A DNA stretch of 64,000 bases from an uncultured Sphingomonadaceae bacterium (GCA_947488625.1 CANKZR010000001.1:1860001-1924000); one strand, 5' to 3'; positions 1-10,326 are shown, counted from the first letter of the stretch. Numbers and translations: made by a program. Notes: a model not told the origin generated them from the sequence alone.

Positions 1-1721
1 CAGGCGGTCGCCGGTTTTTCGCTGATGTGGTCGTCGGGCGAATGATGATCCTCGATCACGGGCAGCGTTTCGAACTGGTGGAACGGTGGCGGGCTGGAAA
101 GGCTCCATTCCAGCGTCGTCGCACCTTCGCCCCAGTAATTGCCCGGAGCGCGCTTGCCGGCGAACAGGGCATAGCCGATGTTCACGAAGAACACGATCAT
201 CGAACCGGCCATGATCATGTAGCCGTATGTCGCGATCTCGTTCCAGTAGGAGAATGCCGGCGTAAAGTCGGGGTAGCGACGCGCCATTCCCTGCAGACCG
301 AGGAAGTGCATCGGGAAGAAGATCACGTTCACGCCGATGAAGAACAGCCAGAAGTGGACATGGCTCAGGAACTCGGAGTGCCAGCGGCCCGACATCTTCG
401 GGAACCAGTAGTAGAAACCGGCAAACATGGAGAACACTGCACCCATCGACAGCACGTAGTGGAAGTGCGCAACCACGTAGTAGGTATCGTGCAGGTTATC
501 GTCGATACCGCCATTGGCCAGCACCACACCGGTCACACCGCCTACGGTGAACAGGAAGATGAAGCCCATCGCCCACACCATCGGTGACTTGAACTCCAGC
601 GAACCACCCCACATCGTGGCGATCCAGCTGAAGATCTTGATACCCGTAGGCACTGCGATAACCATGGTGGCAGCGGTGAAGTACATCTTCGTATTTACGT
701 CGAGGCCCACCGTATACATGTGGTGCGCCCACACGACGAAGCCCACCACACCAATTGCAACCATGGCATATGCCATGCCGAGATAGCCAAACACGGGCTT
801 GCGACTGAAAGTGGCAACGATCTGCGAGATCATGCCGAAGCCCGGCAGGATCATGATGTAAACTTCGGGGTGGCCGAAGAACCAGAACAGGTGCTGGTAC
901 AGAACGGGGTCACCGCCGCCCGCCGGATCAAAGAAGGTCGTGCCGAAGTTACGGTCGGTCAGCAGCATCGTGATGGCCGCAGCCAGCACGGGCAGCGCCA
1001 GCAGCAGCAGGAAGGCCGTTACCAGTACCGACCATACGAACAGCGGCATCTTGTGCAGGGTCATGCCCGGTGCACGCATGTTGAAGATGGTGGTGATGAA
1101 GTTGGTCGCACCCAGGATGGAACCGGCACCGGCGAGGTGCAGCGAGAAGATCGCGAAATCGACCGCCGGACCTACGGAACCGGTGGTGGAAAGCGGCGCA
1201 TAGACCGTCCAGCCCACGCCTGCACCCATGCCCGTACCGCCCGGCACGAACAGCGAGAACAGCAGCGAGATAAAGCCCACGACGGTCAGCCAGAACGAGA
1301 CATTGTTCATGCGCGGGAAGGCCATGTCGGGCGCGCCGATCATCAGCGGCACGAACCAGTTGCCGAAGCCGCCGATCATGGCGGGCATGACCATGAAGAA
1401 CACCATGATCAGGCCATGCGCCGTAATCAGCACGTTCCACATGTGGCCCTGCTGGTCGAAGCTGGCACCATCCCCACCCAGGAAATTGACCACGTCGCCC
1501 ATGACTTGCAGGCCGGGCGCACCCAGCTCTGCACGCATGAGGCCGGAAATGGCGCCGCCAATGATACCCGCGATGATCGCGAAGATCAGGTACAGGGTGC
1601 CGATATCCTTGTGGTTGGTCGACATGAACCAGCGCGCGAAGAATGCGGGCTTGTGATCGGCATGATCATGCGCGGCATGGTCTTCGTGGTGGGCGTCGAA
1701 ACCTTCAGCGGTGGTAGCCAT
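1..1721 (-). CDS. ctaD: Cytochrome c oxidase subunit I (3' end beyond window)
   Basis: Catalytic subunit of the aa3-type terminal oxidase; it holds heme a and the heme a3-CuB site in the inner membrane and reduces O2 while pumping protons. The minus-strand frame from the ATG at 1721 is open to the window edge (573 codons, no stop), so only a few C-terminal residues are missing. The N-terminus is a short His/Asp-rich cytoplasmic tail followed by [19 protein letters not shown], the hallmark opening of subunit I. Further in, [19 protein letters not shown] and the [13 protein letters not shown] helix are clear. It lies 37 bp downstream of the subunit II gene on the same strand, so the two are probably cotranscribed. 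The overlapping open frames on the plus strand are shadows. Confidence 0.97.
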   Translation of the reverse strand, partial: MATTAEGFDAHHEDHAAHDHADHKPAFFARWFMSTNHKDIGTLYLIFAIIAGIIGGAISGLMRAELGAPGLQVMGDVVNFLGGDGASFDQQGHMWNVLITAHGLIMVFFMVMPAMIGGFGNWFVPLMIGAPDMAFPRMNNVSFWLTVVGFISLLFSLFVPGGTGMGAGVGWTVYAPLSTTGSVGPAVDFAIFSLHLAGAGSILGATNFITTIFNMRAPGMTLHKMPLFVWSVLVTAFLLLLALPVLAAAITMLLTDRNFGTTFFDPAGGGDPVLYQHLFWFFGHPEVYIMILPGFGMISQIVATFSRKPVFGYLGMAYAMVAIGVVGFVVWAHHMYTVGLDVNTKMYFTAATMVIAVPTGIKIFSWIATMWGGSLEFKSPMVWAMGFIFLFTVGGVTGVVLANGGIDDNLHDTYYVVAHFHYVLSMGAVFSMFAGFYYWFPKMSGRWHSEFLSHVHFWLFFIGVNVIFFPMHFLGLQGMARRYPDFTPAFSYWNEIATYGYMIMAGSMIVFFVNIGYALFAGKRAPGNYWGEGATTLEWSLSSPPPFHQFETLPVIEDHHSPDDHISEKPATA

Positions 1722-1758
1722 TTTCGTACGAACCTTATCGTGTGTCGTCTAAATTAAA

Positions 1759-2859
1759 TCAGGTGGTCGGCGAAGTGTCTTGCGTGCGCGCTTCGCCGGC
1801 GATCGGCGCATCTTCCATCGAACTGACCGGAGGACGAACGCCCTCCACTTCAACCGTGTCGTCAGCGGCGGGAGCTGGCATCGCTGCGGCAGCTTCCTCG
1901 GCCTCGATCTGCGCGCGGGTCATACCGCCAGGCTGACTTTGCACCCAGGCGTTGTATTCCGCCAGCGGACGCGCCTCGATCGCGATCGGCATATATCCAT
2001 GACGGGCACCGCAAAGCTCCATGCACTGACCGTAATAGATGCCCGGCTCTTCGATGATCAGCATCTTTTCGTTGATGCGACCCGGCACCGCGTCGATCTT
2101 GAACCACAGCGATGGCACGCCGAAAGAGTGAATCACGTCCGCGCCGAACGTCTGCAGGCGGATCGGCACGCCGACAGGCACGACCATGCGGTTGTCCACG
2201 GCCAGCTGCGGCGGCAGACCTGCGTCAAGCGCATCGCTTTCCGGCATCATGTTCGAGATGACCTCGAAACCGCCATTGTCGAGATATTCGTAGCCCCAGT
2301 ACCACTGGTAGCCATTGGCCTTGATGGTGATCGCATCTTCGGGCGGGGTCTCGTACTGGTCTGCCAGCAGGGAGATAGAAGGCACGGCGATAACCACGAG
2401 GATCAGCACCGGGATCACCGTCCAGATAACCTCGATCACCGTGTTGTGGCTGGTCTTGGAAGGAACGGTGTTCGCGCGCTTGTTATAGCGGAACATCACC
2501 CACATCAGCAGGAACAGAACGAAAATGCTGATGATGAACACCATCGGGATCAGGATCGCATCGTGCATCCACAGCGCATACTGGCCAGTTTCCGTATACT
2601 GGTCCTGGAAATTCATCGATTTCCAGAGATCCTCTTCGGACGAGGTGGGCTGCCCCTTGATCATTTCGGGACCGTAATAATCGAAGCCTGCTGCCTCGGC
2701 CTCTGTCACCAGAGTTTCCTCCGCCTCGGCCGTGGCGGCCTGAACCACCTCGCCCGATTGCGCCAGCACCGCTTGCGGTACGGCCGACAGGGTAAAGGCT
2801 GCCATCACCATAAGGGCGAGGAGATTGAGCTTCTTGCGGGCAATAGCGCCGAAATTCAT
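1759..2859 (-). CDS. ctaC: Cytochrome c oxidase subunit II
   Basis: Carries the binuclear CuA centre that takes electrons from cytochrome c and passes them to subunit I. The protein (366 aa from the chosen start) has a signal peptide ending near AVLAQ, two transmembrane helices (around IPMVFIISIFVLFLLMWV and VIPVLILVVIAVP), then the periplasmic cupredoxin domain with the CuA ligands in GQCMELCGARHGYMP and the upstream FGADVIHSFGVP histidine. The ATG at 2859 is preferred because GGAAAG lies about ten bases upstream; an in-frame ATG at 2877 is a possible alternative. An acidic, proline-rich C-terminal tail of about 50 residues follows the CuA domain. It precedes ctaD and is divergent from pyrE. 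Confidence 0.96.
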   Translation of the reverse strand: MNFGAIARKKLNLLALMVMAAFTLSAVPQAVLAQSGEVVQAATAEAEETLVTEAEAAGFDYYGPEMIKGQPTSSEEDLWKSMNFQDQYTETGQYALWMHDAILIPMVFIISIFVLFLLMWVMFRYNKRANTVPSKTSHNTVIEVIWTVIPVLILVVIAVPSISLLADQYETPPEDAITIKANGYQWYWGYEYLDNGGFEVISNMMPESDALDAGLPPQLAVDNRMVVPVGVPIRLQTFGADVIHSFGVPSLWFKIDAVPGRINEKMLIIEEPGIYYGQCMELCGARHGYMPIAIEARPLAEYNAWVQSQPGGMTRAQIEAEEAAAAMPAPAADDTVEVEGVRPPVSSMEDAPIAGEARTQDTSPTT

Positions 2860-3059
2860 TGCGTCGATGCTTTCCATTTTCCGTCTTGGGCACAACTGCC
2901 CCCAGACCCCGGCAGGGGCCGCCAACGCCGCGCCTATACGCGCGCTTGCCCCATGCCTCAAGCGCAACTAGGGACTTTTTTCCAAGATGCCCATGCGGGC
3001 TTTGGTCCAAGTCGCCCCTGCGATACGAAAACAGGCACGAGAAAGGCACCGCCAACACC

Positions 3060-3638
3060 ATGACACAGGACGAGGTCCTCAAGGAATTTCGCCAGAGCGG
3101 CGCGCTGCTGGAAGGTCACTTCAAGCTGTCCTCCGGGCGGCACAGCGGCCACTACCTGCAATGCGCGCGCGTGCTGATGAACCCGGATCGCGCTGCGCGG
3201 TTGGCAGAAGCGCTGGGCGAAAAGCTCCCCGGCGATATCCTCGATTCGCTCGATGCGGTGGTGTCGCCGGCAATGGGCGGCATCATTATCGGGCACGAAA
3301 TGGGCCGTGCACTTAACCTCGATGCCATGTTCCTCGAACGGCCCGATGGCGAATTTCACCTGCGCCGCGGTTTTGCGCTGGAACCGGGTGCGAAGGTGCT
3401 GATGGTGGAAGACGTTGTCACCACCGGCCTTTCCAGCCGCGAGGCGATTGCCGCTGTTGGCCGGGAAGGCGGCGAAGTGCTGGCCGAAGTGGCGCTTGTC
3501 GATCGTTCGAACGGGGCTGCCGATCTGGGCGTGCCGTTCTTTCCCCTGATCGACATCGATTTTCCCACCTACGCCGAGGACGAGGTGCCCGAAGAACTCG
3601 CGGCCTTGCCCATTACCAAGCCGGGTAGCCGCAAATGA
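3060..3638 (+). CDS. pyrE: Orotate phosphoribosyltransferase
   Basis: Converts orotate and PRPP to orotidine 5'-phosphate in pyrimidine synthesis. The 192-aa product matches the usual size. The PRPP-binding signature is visible as VLMVEDVVTTGLSS, and the N-terminus EFRQSGALLEGHFKLSSGRHS is typical of the family. The ATG at 3060 fits the family N-terminus and follows a GAAAGG-like Shine-Dalgarno; the frame stays open upstream but that part does not resemble the family. The stop overlaps the start of the next gene by four bases (ATGA), implying translational coupling. It diverges from the oxidase subunit II gene across a 200-bp spacer. Confidence 0.96.
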   Translation: MTQDEVLKEFRQSGALLEGHFKLSSGRHSGHYLQCARVLMNPDRAARLAEALGEKLPGDILDSLDAVVSPAMGGIIIGHEMGRALNLDAMFLERPDGEFHLRRGFALEPGAKVLMVEDVVTTGLSSREAIAAVGREGGEVLAEVALVDRSNGAADLGVPFFPLIDIDFPTYAEDEVPEELAALPITKPGSRK

Positions 3639-4702
3639 CATTGCGGCGCGCCTCGGTCGCAGCAGCGCTCCTCATTCCGGTATTGGCGGGATGCGCGATG
3701 ATGCAGGAGCTGGGCTTCGAAGACCAGAGCGCCGCCGTGCGTGCCTATGCGGACCTGACGGACAGCGGCTTCGAAGGCGACTTCGCAGTATCGCAGCCGG
3801 GCCGTGCCGATACCATATACTATGGCGCCACCGACCCGGACGAAGCGGAAGTACGAACACTGGATGGCTGGCCATGGGCGTCCGTTACCAAGCAGGTGAT
3901 TGCAGTGCTGGTAATGCGCGAAGTCGAGGAAGGACGCCTATCGCTGGATAGTGATGTCGGCCAGTTCATGCGCGCTCTGCGCGGCAGGGGCCTGACGGTG
4001 GAAGACCTGTTGCGTCATCGCAGCGACTTGCCGAATCCGGACAACACGCCTGCTGGCGCGGGCGGTATTCCTTCTTTCTATATGGGCGACAGCGATCCGC
4101 TCGCGTTCTGCACCAACGGCAAGGGTGAGCCCGCGCCGGAAGAAGGCTGGAGCTACAACAATTGCGATTACATCGTGCTGGGCGCCGTACTGGAAGCATC
4201 TGCCGATTCCAGCCTCGACCTGTTGCTGGCGCAGGGAATTGGACTGGAAGCGGGCTGGTACAACACCAGTTTCCTCGATCCCGACAGCGATCGCCCCTTC
4301 GCGTCGCGGGACGAAGACGCCGCCCGGCGCATCGCCCGCTACGGCGCATCGGGCGCGCTGGTCGGGCCGCTTGACGACATGCTGTTGTTCGACCGCGCGC
4401 TGATGGACGGCGTATTGCTGGGCGACGATGCCCTGGCACAGCTTTGGAACAGCGATCCTGCGATAGGTTCGATGGCGCTGGGGCAGTGGGTTTACGAAGT
4501 AACGCTATCGGGATGCCCAGAGCCCGTTCGAATCGTGGAACGGCGCGGCGGAATTGCCGACTATCAGTTGCGCAACGTCATGCTGCCCGATCAGGGCATC
4601 GCCGTTGCCCTCGCCACCGACCAGCCGGAATTCGTATTCGGAGAGGTCGGCAGTGGCAGTGGGCCGATGCACGATCTGCTCGCTACCCTTGCTTGCAGCT
4701 AG
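3635..4702 (+). CDS. Beta-lactamase-family serine hydrolase lipoprotein
   Basis: A 355-aa member of the serine beta-lactamase/penicillin-binding-protein-like (class C, COG1680-type) hydrolases. The N-terminus is a lipoprotein signal with lipobox LAGC (Cys20), so the protein should be anchored in the periplasm. The catalytic SxxK motif is S83-V-T-K86 and the second motif is Y174-N-N176. Which substrate it cleaves cannot be read from the sequence; members include peptidases, esterases and peptidoglycan-active enzymes. It is translationally coupled to pyrE by a 4-base overlap and followed after 36 bp by pdxJ. Confidence 0.85.
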   Translation: MTLRRASVAAALLIPVLAGCAMMQELGFEDQSAAVRAYADLTDSGFEGDFAVSQPGRADTIYYGATDPDEAEVRTLDGWPWASVTKQVIAVLVMREVEEGRLSLDSDVGQFMRALRGRGLTVEDLLRHRSDLPNPDNTPAGAGGIPSFYMGDSDPLAFCTNGKGEPAPEEGWSYNNCDYIVLGAVLEASADSSLDLLLAQGIGLEAGWYNTSFLDPDSDRPFASRDEDAARRIARYGASGALVGPLDDMLLFDRALMDGVLLGDDALAQLWNSDPAIGSMALGQWVYEVTLSGCPEPVRIVERRGGIADYQLRNVMLPDQGIAVALATDQPEFVFGEVGSGSGPMHDLLATLACS

Positions 4703-4738
4703 AATTACCCGGTCCGTTTGACTAGAGGCGCACTTGCA

Positions 4739-5467
4739 ATGACCACTCCTCTCCGCCTTGGCGTCAACATCGATCACGTGGCTACCATCCGCAATGCGCG
4801 CGGGGGCGATCATCCCGATCCCGTGCGCGCGGCTGAAATCGTGGCCCGCTGCGGCGGCGATGGCATTACCGCTCATCTGCGCGAAGATCGTCGCCATATC
4901 CGCGATGAAGACTTGCGCCGCATTCAGGATGCGACCGACCTGCCGCTGAACCTGGAAATGGCTGCAACCGAAGAGATGCTGGCCATCGCTCTTGCTCACA
5001 AGCCGCACGCTGCCTGCATCGTGCCAGAAAAGCGCGAGGAGCGCACGACCGAGGGCGGGCTGGATGCAGCAGGCAAGCACAACCAGTTGCAACCCATCGT
5101 CAGCCGCCTCAAGGATGCGGGCATTCGCGTCAGCCTGTTTATCGAAGCGACGGAGCGGCAACTGGATGCAGCTTTGCAACTCGGCGCGCCGGTGGTGGAA
5201 TTTCACACCGGCGCATACGCCCATGCCGAGGGGGAGGAGCGCGCGCGGATCCTGAAGCAGTTGGCCGACATGTCGGCGTTGGCGGCCAAGAACGGCATCG
5301 AACCCCACGCTGGCCATGGCCTTACTTACGAGAACGTGCAGCCCGTTGCCGCCATCCCGCAACTGGCCGAACTGAACATCGGCCATTACCTAATCGGTGA
5401 GGCGATCTTCTGCGGGCTGGAGCCAGCCGTGCTGAAGATGCGCGAACTGATGGACCACGCACGATGA
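4739..5467 (+). CDS. pdxJ: Pyridoxine 5'-phosphate synthase
   Basis: Condenses 1-deoxyxylulose 5-phosphate with 3-amino-1-hydroxyacetone phosphate in the DXP-dependent vitamin B6 pathway. The 242-aa product begins [20 protein letters not shown], a strong family signature, and includes the conserved TEGGLDAAG loop and [11 protein letters not shown] region with the catalytic acidic and histidine residues. The ATG at 4739 is preceded by GAGG ten bases upstream; a TTG at 4718 would add seven residues not typical of the family. In other alphaproteobacteria pdxJ is followed by acpS and lepB, as here. Confidence 0.96.
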   Translation: MTTPLRLGVNIDHVATIRNARGGDHPDPVRAAEIVARCGGDGITAHLREDRRHIRDEDLRRIQDATDLPLNLEMAATEEMLAIALAHKPHAACIVPEKREERTTEGGLDAAGKHNQLQPIVSRLKDAGIRVSLFIEATERQLDAALQLGAPVVEFHTGAYAHAEGEERARILKQLADMSALAAKNGIEPHAGHGLTYENVQPVAAIPQLAELNIGHYLIGEAIFCGLEPAVLKMRELMDHAR

Positions 5468-5492
5468 TGTGGGGCGATATGAGGTGGCCGCG

Positions 5493-5897
5493 ATGATCAT
5501 TGGCCTGGGTTCCGACCTGTGCAACATCGAGCGGATTCAAAATTCACTTGATCGCTTTGGCGAACGGTTCACCAATCGCGTCTTCACGGATGTGGAGAAC
5601 GCCAAGGCCGCGCGCCGTCCGCACACGCAGGCGGGCACCTATGCCAAGCGGTTTGCTGCGAAAGAGGCTTTCAGCAAGGCCGTGGGCACCGGGTTCAAGC
5701 GCGGCGTGTTCATGAAGGACATCGGCGTGGTCAACGCACCCAGCGGTGCACCTACTCTTGCGCTGGCAGGCGGCGCGGCCGCTCGGATCGAGGAACTTAC
5801 ACCTGCAGGCCACGTGGTTTCCATTCATCTCACCCTCACCGACGATCACCCATGGGCGCAGGCCTTCGTGATATTAGAAGCCCATCCGAAAGCATGA
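5493..5897 (+). CDS. acpS: Holo-[acyl-carrier-protein] synthase
   Basis: Transfers 4'-phosphopantetheine from CoA to acyl carrier protein. The chosen ATG at 5493 gives 134 aa, the normal length; GAGG lies 9 bases upstream. A GTG at 5469 would add eight unrelated residues. The two Mg/CoA motifs are visible: [13 protein letters not shown] (with the metal-binding Asp) near the N-terminus and [11 protein letters not shown] (with the conserved Glu and Lys) near residue 55. It sits between pdxJ and lepB in the common alphaproteobacterial cluster. Confidence 0.95.
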   Translation: MIIGLGSDLCNIERIQNSLDRFGERFTNRVFTDVENAKAARRPHTQAGTYAKRFAAKEAFSKAVGTGFKRGVFMKDIGVVNAPSGAPTLALAGGAAARIEELTPAGHVVSIHLTLTDDHPWAQAFVILEAHPKA

Positions 5898-5909
5898 TTT
5901 GTCCCCGCA

Positions 5910-6764
5910 ATGAGCGACACAAAACCGAAGACGCCGATTAACTGGATCGCGGAAATCCGGGGCCTTGCCCTGATGTTGCTCGCCGTGCTCGCTTTCCACA
6001 CCTTCGTGGCCAAGCCGTTCTATATCCCCAGTATCTCCATGGTTCCCAACCTCATGGTGGGAGATAGGCTGGTGGTGAGCAAGTTTCCCTACGGCTGGAG
6101 CTGGGTCTCGGCCAGCTTTCACGTTCTGCCGCGCAGTGACAGGCGCGTGGCCCCGGGCACTCCCGAATATGGCGACGTCGTTATCGCAGTCCCGCCCGGC
6201 AAGGCGGAGGATTACATCAAGCGGGTGATCGCGCTGCCAGGCGATACCATCGCGCTGGTGGACGGACAGATCATCCTGAACGGCGAACCCATCGCGCAGG
6301 AAATGGAACCGCCCGTGCGCATTCCCGCCGAGAACGACAATATCTGCGGCTATGGCAATGAATGCCTTTCCGCCTTCCTCCCGTATCAGGTGACACTGGA
6401 GGATGGCACGCGCGTTTACGAGCCACCGACCTATCGTGAAACGCTTCCCAACGGTGCGAGTTACCTTGTCATCGACCACAAGGACCAGGCGCTGGACGAC
6501 ATGGCCCAGATCACCATTCCCGACGGACATGTCTTCCTGATGGGCGACAACCGCGACCATTCGGCAGACAGTCGGGCGTCTTCGTTCGAAAGCGGACTGG
6601 ATGGGCCCGTGCCGCTGGAAGATGTCGGCGGGAGGGCGGAAATCATCACCTTCTCCCTCGACGGACGCGCCTCCTGGAATCCGCTAACCTGGTGGCCGGC
6701 CTTGCGCGGAGAGCGCGCCTGGACCAGTCTGCGTCCTGAACTGCGAGGGGAACAAGATACATGA
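5910..6764 (+). CDS. lepB: Signal peptidase I
   Basis: Membrane-bound serine/lysine-dyad protease that removes signal peptides from exported proteins. The 284-aa protein has one N-terminal transmembrane helix (residues about 17-35), then the catalytic Ser43 in PSISMVP and the general-base Lys104 in DYIKRVIALPGD. The C-terminal GDNRDHSADSR motif (box E) is intact. An inserted segment with CGYGNEC carries a close cysteine pair that could form a periplasmic disulfide. The stop overlaps the following permease start by four bases. Confidence 0.95.
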   Translation: MSDTKPKTPINWIAEIRGLALMLLAVLAFHTFVAKPFYIPSISMVPNLMVGDRLVVSKFPYGWSWVSASFHVLPRSDRRVAPGTPEYGDVVIAVPPGKAEDYIKRVIALPGDTIALVDGQIILNGEPIAQEMEPPVRIPAENDNICGYGNECLSAFLPYQVTLEDGTRVYEPPTYRETLPNGASYLVIDHKDQALDDMAQITIPDGHVFLMGDNRDHSADSRASSFESGLDGPVPLEDVGGRAEIITFSLDGRASWNPLTWWPALRGERAWTSLRPELRGEQDT

Positions 6765-7909
6765 GCGATCCGGTGGGACCCAATGGCCAAGGCCAGATGG
6801 GCGCAAGTCCGACACGCATTTCCTCGCCCGAATTGCGTTTCGAGGCATGGCGGGCACTGACCTGGACCACCGTGGTGGGCCTGGTGGTGCTGGCCGTCTA
6901 CATCTCGCAAAGCCTGCTGGTGATCTTCGGCGCGATGGTGTTTGCCACGCTGGTGGATGGCGGCGCGCGGCTGCTGGGCCGGGTGCTGCCGATAGGGCGT
7001 GGCTGGCGGATCGCCATCGTGCTGACCGGCGCTATCGCATTCCTGGTCTGGCTTTCGATGTTCGCCGGGTCGCAAATATCACAGCAGGCCGCCGAATTTC
7101 CCACCATCGTGGAAGAGCAGGCCCGTGCACTTTTCGGCTGGATGCGCGAACAGGGCTTTCAGATCAGCATGGACACGGTGCAGGCCATGGCCAGCCAGGC
7201 TGCCAGCGGCTTCGGCACCGTCACCCGCGCACTGGGCGGCCTGCTGGGCGGCGTCACCACGCTGGTGCTGATCATCATCATCGGCGTCTACGTGGTTATC
7301 GAACCACGGCTGTACGAACGCGGCGTGGCGTGGATGCTGCCCAAGGCCCGCCGGGAGGAATTCTACACTACCGCCAGCAACATGGGGTACACCATGCGTC
7401 GCCTGATGTTCGGGCGTCTGGTGGGCATGGTTTTCGAAGGCGTGTTTACCTACATCATGCTGCTTGGCTACGGCCTGGTCACGGGGGACACTATCCCGAT
7501 GGCTGCCCTGCTGGCCATTCTCACCGGTCTGCTGGCCTTTGTGCCCAATATCGGCGCGCTGATCTCCGGCGTACTGATGGTGCTGGTGGGCTTTTCCGGC
7601 GGAGCGCAGATGGGCATCTATACGATCTTCGTCTATCTCGCGGTGCAGAACATCGATGGCTACATCGTCATCCCCATGATCGCCCGCAAGACGGTGGACC
7701 TTGCCCCTGCACTCGTGCTGGGCATGCAGCTCATCATGGGCATATTGTTCGGCATCCTCGGCCTGTTCCTGGCCGATCCGCTGCTGGCGATGATCAAGGT
7801 GGCGCTGCAAGAACGGGCAAAGGCCAAGGACGCCGAGGATGAAAACGAAATCGATGCCGCTGCAAGAGCAGCTGGTGACACGCATGTGATGGAGAGCGAT
7901 CCTGCGTAA
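6761..7909 (+). CDS. AI-2E family transporter (UPF0118/PerM-like)
   Basis: A 382-aa polytopic membrane protein of the AI-2E transporter family, whose members include TqsA, PerM and Na+/H+ antiporter-like proteins. Hydrophobic segments run from residue 30 onward, with a central soluble part (about residues 90-150) and a C-terminal block in which TGLLAFVPNIGALISG and PMIARKTVDLAPALVL are characteristic. The charged tail is probably cytoplasmic. The substrate cannot be assigned. It overlaps lepB by four bases and is therefore likely to be cotranslated with it. Confidence 0.85.
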   Translation: MSDPVGPNGQGQMGASPTRISSPELRFEAWRALTWTTVVGLVVLAVYISQSLLVIFGAMVFATLVDGGARLLGRVLPIGRGWRIAIVLTGAIAFLVWLSMFAGSQISQQAAEFPTIVEEQARALFGWMREQGFQISMDTVQAMASQAASGFGTVTRALGGLLGGVTTLVLIIIIGVYVVIEPRLYERGVAWMLPKARREEFYTTASNMGYTMRRLMFGRLVGMVFEGVFTYIMLLGYGLVTGDTIPMAALLAILTGLLAFVPNIGALISGVLMVLVGFSGGAQMGIYTIFVYLAVQNIDGYIVIPMIARKTVDLAPALVLGMQLIMGILFGILGLFLADPLLAMIKVALQERAKAKDAEDENEIDAAARAAGDTHVMESDPA

Positions 7910-7952
7910 ATTCCTCTATACGATCGTAATCCTCATCCTGCTGGCGCTGGCG

Positions 7953-9050
7953 GTGCTGTTCGTCCTGCGCTTCTATGCGGAGGAACTGACCGAACTGGCG
8001 CTGGTGCCCGATGTCGAATTCGTCGAACAGGCAGCGCTGGACGACAACGCCTACCAGGATCCGGCAATGTGGTTCAGCCGCCCCGGCAAGGGTGTGAACG
8101 ATCCTGCGCGCTGGCAACCCGCCGCTGCAGAAGGCTCAGCCCCGGAACCGGTAACGGCAGACGCCGAGGACGCGCCGCCGTTTGCCGTCTTCTTCGTGCA
8201 CCCGACCAGTTTTCTCGACAATGATGCGTGGAATGCTCCCCTGGAAGACGAGGAGTCGCAAACCCGCGCTCGGCTGATGGTGCGCGGCATGGCCAGCGCC
8301 TTCAACCGTGCAAGCGAAATCTGGGCTCCACGCTATCGCCAGGCAACCTACGGCGCGTTTCTTACCGATGCGCCGGAAGCCGGACGTGCGCTGGATGCAG
8401 CCTATGCCGATATCGAGACAGCCTTCGATTTTTTTGTCGACAGTATTCCGGAAGACATGCCGATCGTCATTGCCGGCCACAGCCAGGGCGGATACCACGT
8501 GGTACGCCTGCTGACCGACAAGCTGAAGGGAAGCGAGCTGATGGACCGGGTGGCCGTGGCTTACCCGATCGGCATGCCCATCTCCATCCAGACCGATCTG
8601 CCAGCTCTCGGCCTCCCCGCCTGCGCCACGGCGCAGCAGGCTGGATGCGTCGCCAGTTGGGCCAGTTTTGCCGAACCTGCCGATCCCGGTCAGTACCTGC
8701 GGCTATATGGCGATACCCCCGGTATCGACGGCGAAGTGCGCGAAGGCACGCCGATTCTGTGTGTGAACCCCGTCACCGGCACGCTGAATGGCGAGGCTGA
8801 AGCGTCAGACAATCTGGGCACCTTGGTGCCGGAGGACGATCTTGCCAGTGGCGAACTGGTCGCAGGTTCCGTTCCCGCGCGATGCGATCCCGAATCCGGC
8901 ATCCTGCTGATCGGCGATCCGCCGGAACTTGGCCAGTACGTGCTGCCCGGCAACAACTATCACGTCTACGACATCCCCCTGTTCTGGAGGAATCTGCAGC
9001 AGGATGTCGTGAACAGGGTGCGCCAGTGGCAGCCGACGCCAGCCTCGTAA
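7953..9050 (+). CDS. DUF3089 domain alpha/beta-hydrolase-like membrane-anchored protein
   Basis: A 365-aa protein with the DUF3089 fold, resembling an alpha/beta hydrolase. The nucleophile elbow is GHSQGG and the family N-terminal block [16 protein letters not shown] is clear. The first canonical start is GTG at 7953, but the frame is open from 7890 and encodes [19 protein letters not shown], a proper N-terminal membrane anchor. This suggests that translation really begins at the CTG at 7902, which is preceded by GGAGAG (7891-7896). No ATG, GTG or TTG is available in that stretch. The substrate is unknown. The 3' end overlaps ruvX by 25 bases. Confidence 0.8.
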   Translation: MLFVLRFYAEELTELALVPDVEFVEQAALDDNAYQDPAMWFSRPGKGVNDPARWQPAAAEGSAPEPVTADAEDAPPFAVFFVHPTSFLDNDAWNAPLEDEESQTRARLMVRGMASAFNRASEIWAPRYRQATYGAFLTDAPEAGRALDAAYADIETAFDFFVDSIPEDMPIVIAGHSQGGYHVVRLLTDKLKGSELMDRVAVAYPIGMPISIQTDLPALGLPACATAQQAGCVASWASFAEPADPGQYLRLYGDTPGIDGEVREGTPILCVNPVTGTLNGEAEASDNLGTLVPEDDLASGELVAGSVPARCDPESGILLIGDPPELGQYVLPGNNYHVYDIPLFWRNLQQDVVNRVRQWQPTPAS

Positions 9051-9523
9051 CGGAGGATGCCGCCGTCTTCCGCGATGCCTTACCCGAAGGCGGGGCGTTG
9101 CTGGGACTGGACCTTGGCACCAAGACCATCGGCACCGCGCTGTGCGATGCGGGATGGAATTTCGCCACCGCCGCCAAGACTATGCCCAAGGGCAAGTTCA
9201 CCCGCGACAGAGCCGCCTTGCAGGAAATCTGCAAGGCAAGGCGGGTGGCGGGGGTGGTGATTGGCCTGCCGTTGAACATGGATGGAAGCGCTGGCCCTCG
9301 TGTGCAGGCAAGCCGCGCCTTCGCTCGCAATCTTGCGGCAGCCGAAACCGGCCTGGGCCTGCCGGTGCTGTTGTGGGACGAGCGCTGGTCCACCACGGCG
9401 GCAGAACGCGACATGATCGCCACCGACACCAGCCGCAAGAAGCGCGCCGAACGGATCGACAGCCATGCTGCTGCCGTCATCCTGCAAGGCGCGATAGACC
9501 GGCTGGCGGGCGGATTGTTCTAG
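9026..9523 (+). CDS. ruvX: Holliday junction resolvase-like RuvX (YqgF)
   Basis: An RNase H-fold nuclease-like protein of the YqgF family, implicated in Holliday junction resolution and pre-16S rRNA 5'-end processing. The 165-aa product has the catalytic Asp in [15 protein letters not shown], the central [11 protein letters not shown] block, and the C-terminal [13 protein letters not shown] and [11 protein letters not shown] motifs with further acidic residues. The GTG at 9026 lies inside the end of the preceding gene with AGGG upstream. The gene converges on the siroheme dehydrogenase gene with only 23 bp between stops. Confidence 0.93.
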   Translation: MAADASLVTEDAAVFRDALPEGGALLGLDLGTKTIGTALCDAGWNFATAAKTMPKGKFTRDRAALQEICKARRVAGVVIGLPLNMDGSAGPRVQASRAFARNLAAAETGLGLPVLLWDERWSTTAAERDMIATDTSRKKRAERIDSHAAAVILQGAIDRLAGGLF

Positions 9524-9546
9524 ATCGCGCCAAAGCTGCGCCGTGA

Positions 9547-10326
9547 TCAGGCGCGCTTTATTATGATAACCAGACCGGACGGCACTGGCCCGTCGTGCGG
9601 CAGGGTGAGCCGCTGCGCATCGGCCCTTGCCCGGTCCAGTATGGCGTCCGGAACCGCTTTATCGGCGATAACGGCGTCGGCGCTGCCCAGCAGGCGGGAC
9701 TGGCGTATGGTCAGGTCTTCTGGATCGTCGCTTTGAAGCGTGAAAGCGACGCTGGCATTGGCGCTCTGGTCCTGCGCGCCTTCTAGCCACGCCTCCATGC
9801 GCCCCGCTCCACCGGCAGACAGGGGATCGAGTGGACCGCCTTCCCCCAATGCCGCGTCCAGCGCACGGCGGCGCTCGCCCATTTCGGGAAAACGCGCCTT
9901 GATCGCGCCGCGCATGGTCGAAAGTTTCTCTGCCAGATTACCAAGGTCGGCGGGCAGCAACCTTTCCAGCCGCAGGCGCAATTGCTTGGCAAGACCGGCA
10001 GAAGCGCCGCTGGTGCCTACGGCGATCAGCACCGGGTCGCGTTCCAGCAGGCTGGGCGTGGTGAAATCGCAAAGGTCTGGACGGTCGACAACGTTCACAA
10101 GCAAACCTGCGCACCGCAGGCGGATGGCATCGCCCTCGCACATCCTCGCGTCGTCATGCGCCACGAAGGCCAGCCGCGCGCCTTCGTCCACACCTTCCTG
10201 CATATCGGTAATTACGCGGCCACCGGCGCGTTCGACGAGGCGACGCTTGGGTTCGGCCATCTCGCCTTCCCCCAGCACGATGACGGGTTGTCCGGTAATG
10301 CGGTGAAAGAGCGGTAGCGAGCGCAT
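9547..10326 (-). CDS. Siroheme synthase N-terminal-type precorrin-2 dehydrogenase/ferrochelatase
   Basis: A 259-aa protein corresponding to the NAD-dependent dehydrogenase/ferrochelatase part of CysG, making siroheme from precorrin-2 for sulfite or nitrite reductases. The N-terminal nucleotide-binding segment reads VIVLGEGEMAEPKRRLVERA, and LLVNVVDRPDLCDFTTPSLL and AVGTSGASAGLAKQLRLRLE are the conserved central blocks. The C-terminal methyltransferase domain of full CysG is absent. The ATG at 10326 overlaps the lysA stop by one base (TGATG), so it belongs to the argH-lptM-lysA transcript. No sulfite reductase genes are in view. Confidence 0.87.
   Translation of the reverse strand: MRSLPLFHRITGQPVIVLGEGEMAEPKRRLVERAGGRVITDMQEGVDEGARLAFVAHDDARMCEGDAIRLRCAGLLVNVVDRPDLCDFTTPSLLERDPVLIAVGTSGASAGLAKQLRLRLERLLPADLGNLAEKLSTMRGAIKARFPEMGERRRALDAALGEGGPLDPLSAGGAGRMEAWLEGAQDQSANASVAFTLQSDDPEDLTIRQSRLLGSADAVIADKAVPDAILDRARADAQRLTLPHDGPVPSGLVIIIKRA

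Noticed and set aside
720-1757. A 345-residue plus-strand open frame.
   Set aside because: It is the antisense of cytochrome oxidase subunit I, whose motifs are intact on the minus strand.
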